Source: Purshia tridentata (taxonomy: Eukaryota > Streptophyta > Magnoliopsida > Rosales > Rosaceae). From it: 22,812 nucleotides of DNA. The notes beneath the pieces were generated by a model that worked only from the letters and a program-made list of their open reading frames with translations, had not been told where the DNA came from and searched no databases. The DNA lies in contig QANT01002715.1 in the NCBI GenBank assembly GCA_003254885.1, forward strand, positions 1-22,812, in the 5' to 3' direction. The number at the start of each line of letters is the position of its first letter. Position 1 is the stretch's first letter. A program made the translations under genes and the position numbers. Shown piece after piece: positions 22,101 through 22,812 of the stretch.

Positions 22101-22421
22101 GTCCCACAGAAACCTCCCACAAATGAATAATATTTACATATTTGACATCTTATAGAAATTCAGTTCACACTCAAATTCATACTTGATGTAATAACCATAT
22201 GGCAGATGACAAATGAAATATGCGAAATATGCAAAATATGTAGGCAGAACAATCAAGTGTATATATATAATTCATGAACAAGCATGTACATGGTTCATAC
22301 CTGATTATCCAGCATTCTTGAAAAATCCTTTAGGACATGCCGCCTGTCTTGTGCTCCAACTTTAATTTGTTGAGTATAGTATTTTACCTTTTTCTTCATA
22401 AGTTTATAGTTGATGTAATAC
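15625..22421 (-). CDS. PHT5: SPX-MFS vacuolar phosphate transporter (PHT5/VPT type), 5' partial
   Basis: Nine exons on the minus strand: 22421-22301, 21676-21365, 21119-21015, 20876-20419, 19404-19103, 18166-17976, 17384-17194, 17061-16928, 15863-15625. All splice sites are GT-AG and phases agree, giving 683 residues in the window. Family members start about 17 residues earlier (MVAFGKKL-type); that exon is past the right edge. The SPX domain opens with [13 protein letters not shown] (fragment residues 1-13) and has the lysine cluster [11 protein letters not shown] (106-116) that senses inositol pyrophosphates. The MFS domain has about 11 membrane segments, four of them in the 20876-20419 exon, and an MFS motif [20 protein letters not shown] spanning the next junction. 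A long acidic cytosolic loop (exon 18166-17976) separates the two halves, as is usual in the family. The end TYNSLY is typical. These proteins move phosphate into the vacuole. SPX-MFS mRNAs are miR827 targets in many plants; that 5' untranslated site would be outside the window. Confidence 0.94.
16162..16192. repeat. 31-base poly(A) run in the last PHT5 intron
   Basis: Uninterrupted A run on the plus strand inside intron 15864-16927. It could be the tail of an old retroposon or simple slippage; no target duplication or polymerase III promoter boxes were found beside it. Confidence 0.85.
18071..18097 (-). repeat. Coding hexamer repeat in the acidic loop of PHT5
   Basis: CATCTT-type hexamers on the plus strand encode alternating Glu and Asp (EDEDEDED) in the loop between the two halves of the transporter. 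Repeat units of 6 bp keep the frame when their number changes, so loop length may vary among alleles. Confidence 0.85.
21808..21836. repeat. CA microsatellite in a PHT5 intron
   Basis: About eleven CA units followed by TACACATATA, inside intron 21677-22300. Confidence 0.9.
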
Positions 22422-22752
22422 CTGGAAGAGAACAAAGTATGAGCACACCATGGAAATTTAACTAGAGAATTAAGCAAATATTGTATGATGACATCGACAT
22501 GATAGGTATATCAAATATACATGAGCATGTTAATATGGACCCTTTCCCTTCTCTTTCTTTACTAACATGCACAGATTACACACACACACACTAACTATAA
22601 GATCTGGGCATTGGGTTGGGCAATATGTGATACCATCCAAACAAAAAATCCCGGTGCTCTCTAAGTAGTTTAATTATATTAGTGACACACAATGTGTTTT
22701 CATGTTTGTACATCAACAAAAAAGAATCTATACGCTCACAGAGATTACCCCA

Positions 22753-22795
<43 letters not shown>

Positions 22796-22812
22796 TACAC
22801 CATTGGTTATAA
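22422..22812 (-). other. Part of the first PHT5 intron
   Basis: The exon at 22421 is preceded by a clear acceptor (CTCTTCCAG) and begins in phase with one base of a split codon, so this stretch is intron. I searched the reverse complement for the expected N-terminal exon (MVAFGKKL-like) and did not find it. A short CA run lies at about 22578-22591. Confidence 0.75.
22756..22791. repeat. AT microsatellite near the right edge
   Basis: About 18 uninterrupted AT units in the first intron of the PHT5 gene, upstream of the exon that starts at 22421. Likely length-variable. Confidence 0.92.

Overview
This is plant nuclear DNA. It is AT-rich intergenic sequence with many AT, CA and GA microsatellites. 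The genes are split by GT-AG introns, and the protein families are land-plant ones. The protein sequences look eudicot. Rosaceae is my best guess from their general character, but nothing in the window proves it. All four genes recognised lie on the minus strand, so each reads from high to low coordinates.

Layout from left to right. 1-2237 is intergenic, with the edge of a possible MITE and an 82-bp tandem duplication. 2238-4136 is an intronless gene for a 632-residue PLP-dependent, molybdenum-cofactor-sulfurase-like protein that lacks a MOSC domain. Just upstream of its start is a 128-bp tandem duplication with an undetermined base (N) at the junction. 4401-7128 is intergenic. 7134-8027 is an LTR retrotransposon with intact outer ends and a 5-bp target duplication (TATCT), but with almost its whole interior deleted. 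8420-8543 folds as a MIR399 precursor, with its own TATA box and two adjacent PHR1-type P1BS elements upstream. 9331-12576 is a six-exon HOTHEAD-family GMC oxidoreductase of 579 residues. Its last, 55-bp exon is easy to miss because the reading frame runs into an in-frame stop just inside intron 5. 12577-15624 is intergenic and holds a 260-bp tandem duplication. 15625-22421 is the 3' nine exons of an SPX-MFS vacuolar phosphate transporter (PHT5/VPT type); its first coding exon lies beyond the right edge.

The main point is functional. A MIR399 gene with a phosphate-starvation promoter lies about 7 kb from a vacuolar phosphate transporter. miR399 silences PHO2 to raise phosphate uptake and root-to-shoot transfer, and PHT5 proteins store phosphate in the vacuole. 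From memory, Arabidopsis MIR399B (At1g63005) is also next to PHT5;1 (At1g63010), so the linkage may be ancestral. Likewise, the PLP-protein and GMC pair resembles the Arabidopsis At5g51920 to At5g51950 neighbourhood. Both synteny statements rest on recalled locus numbers and were not checked.
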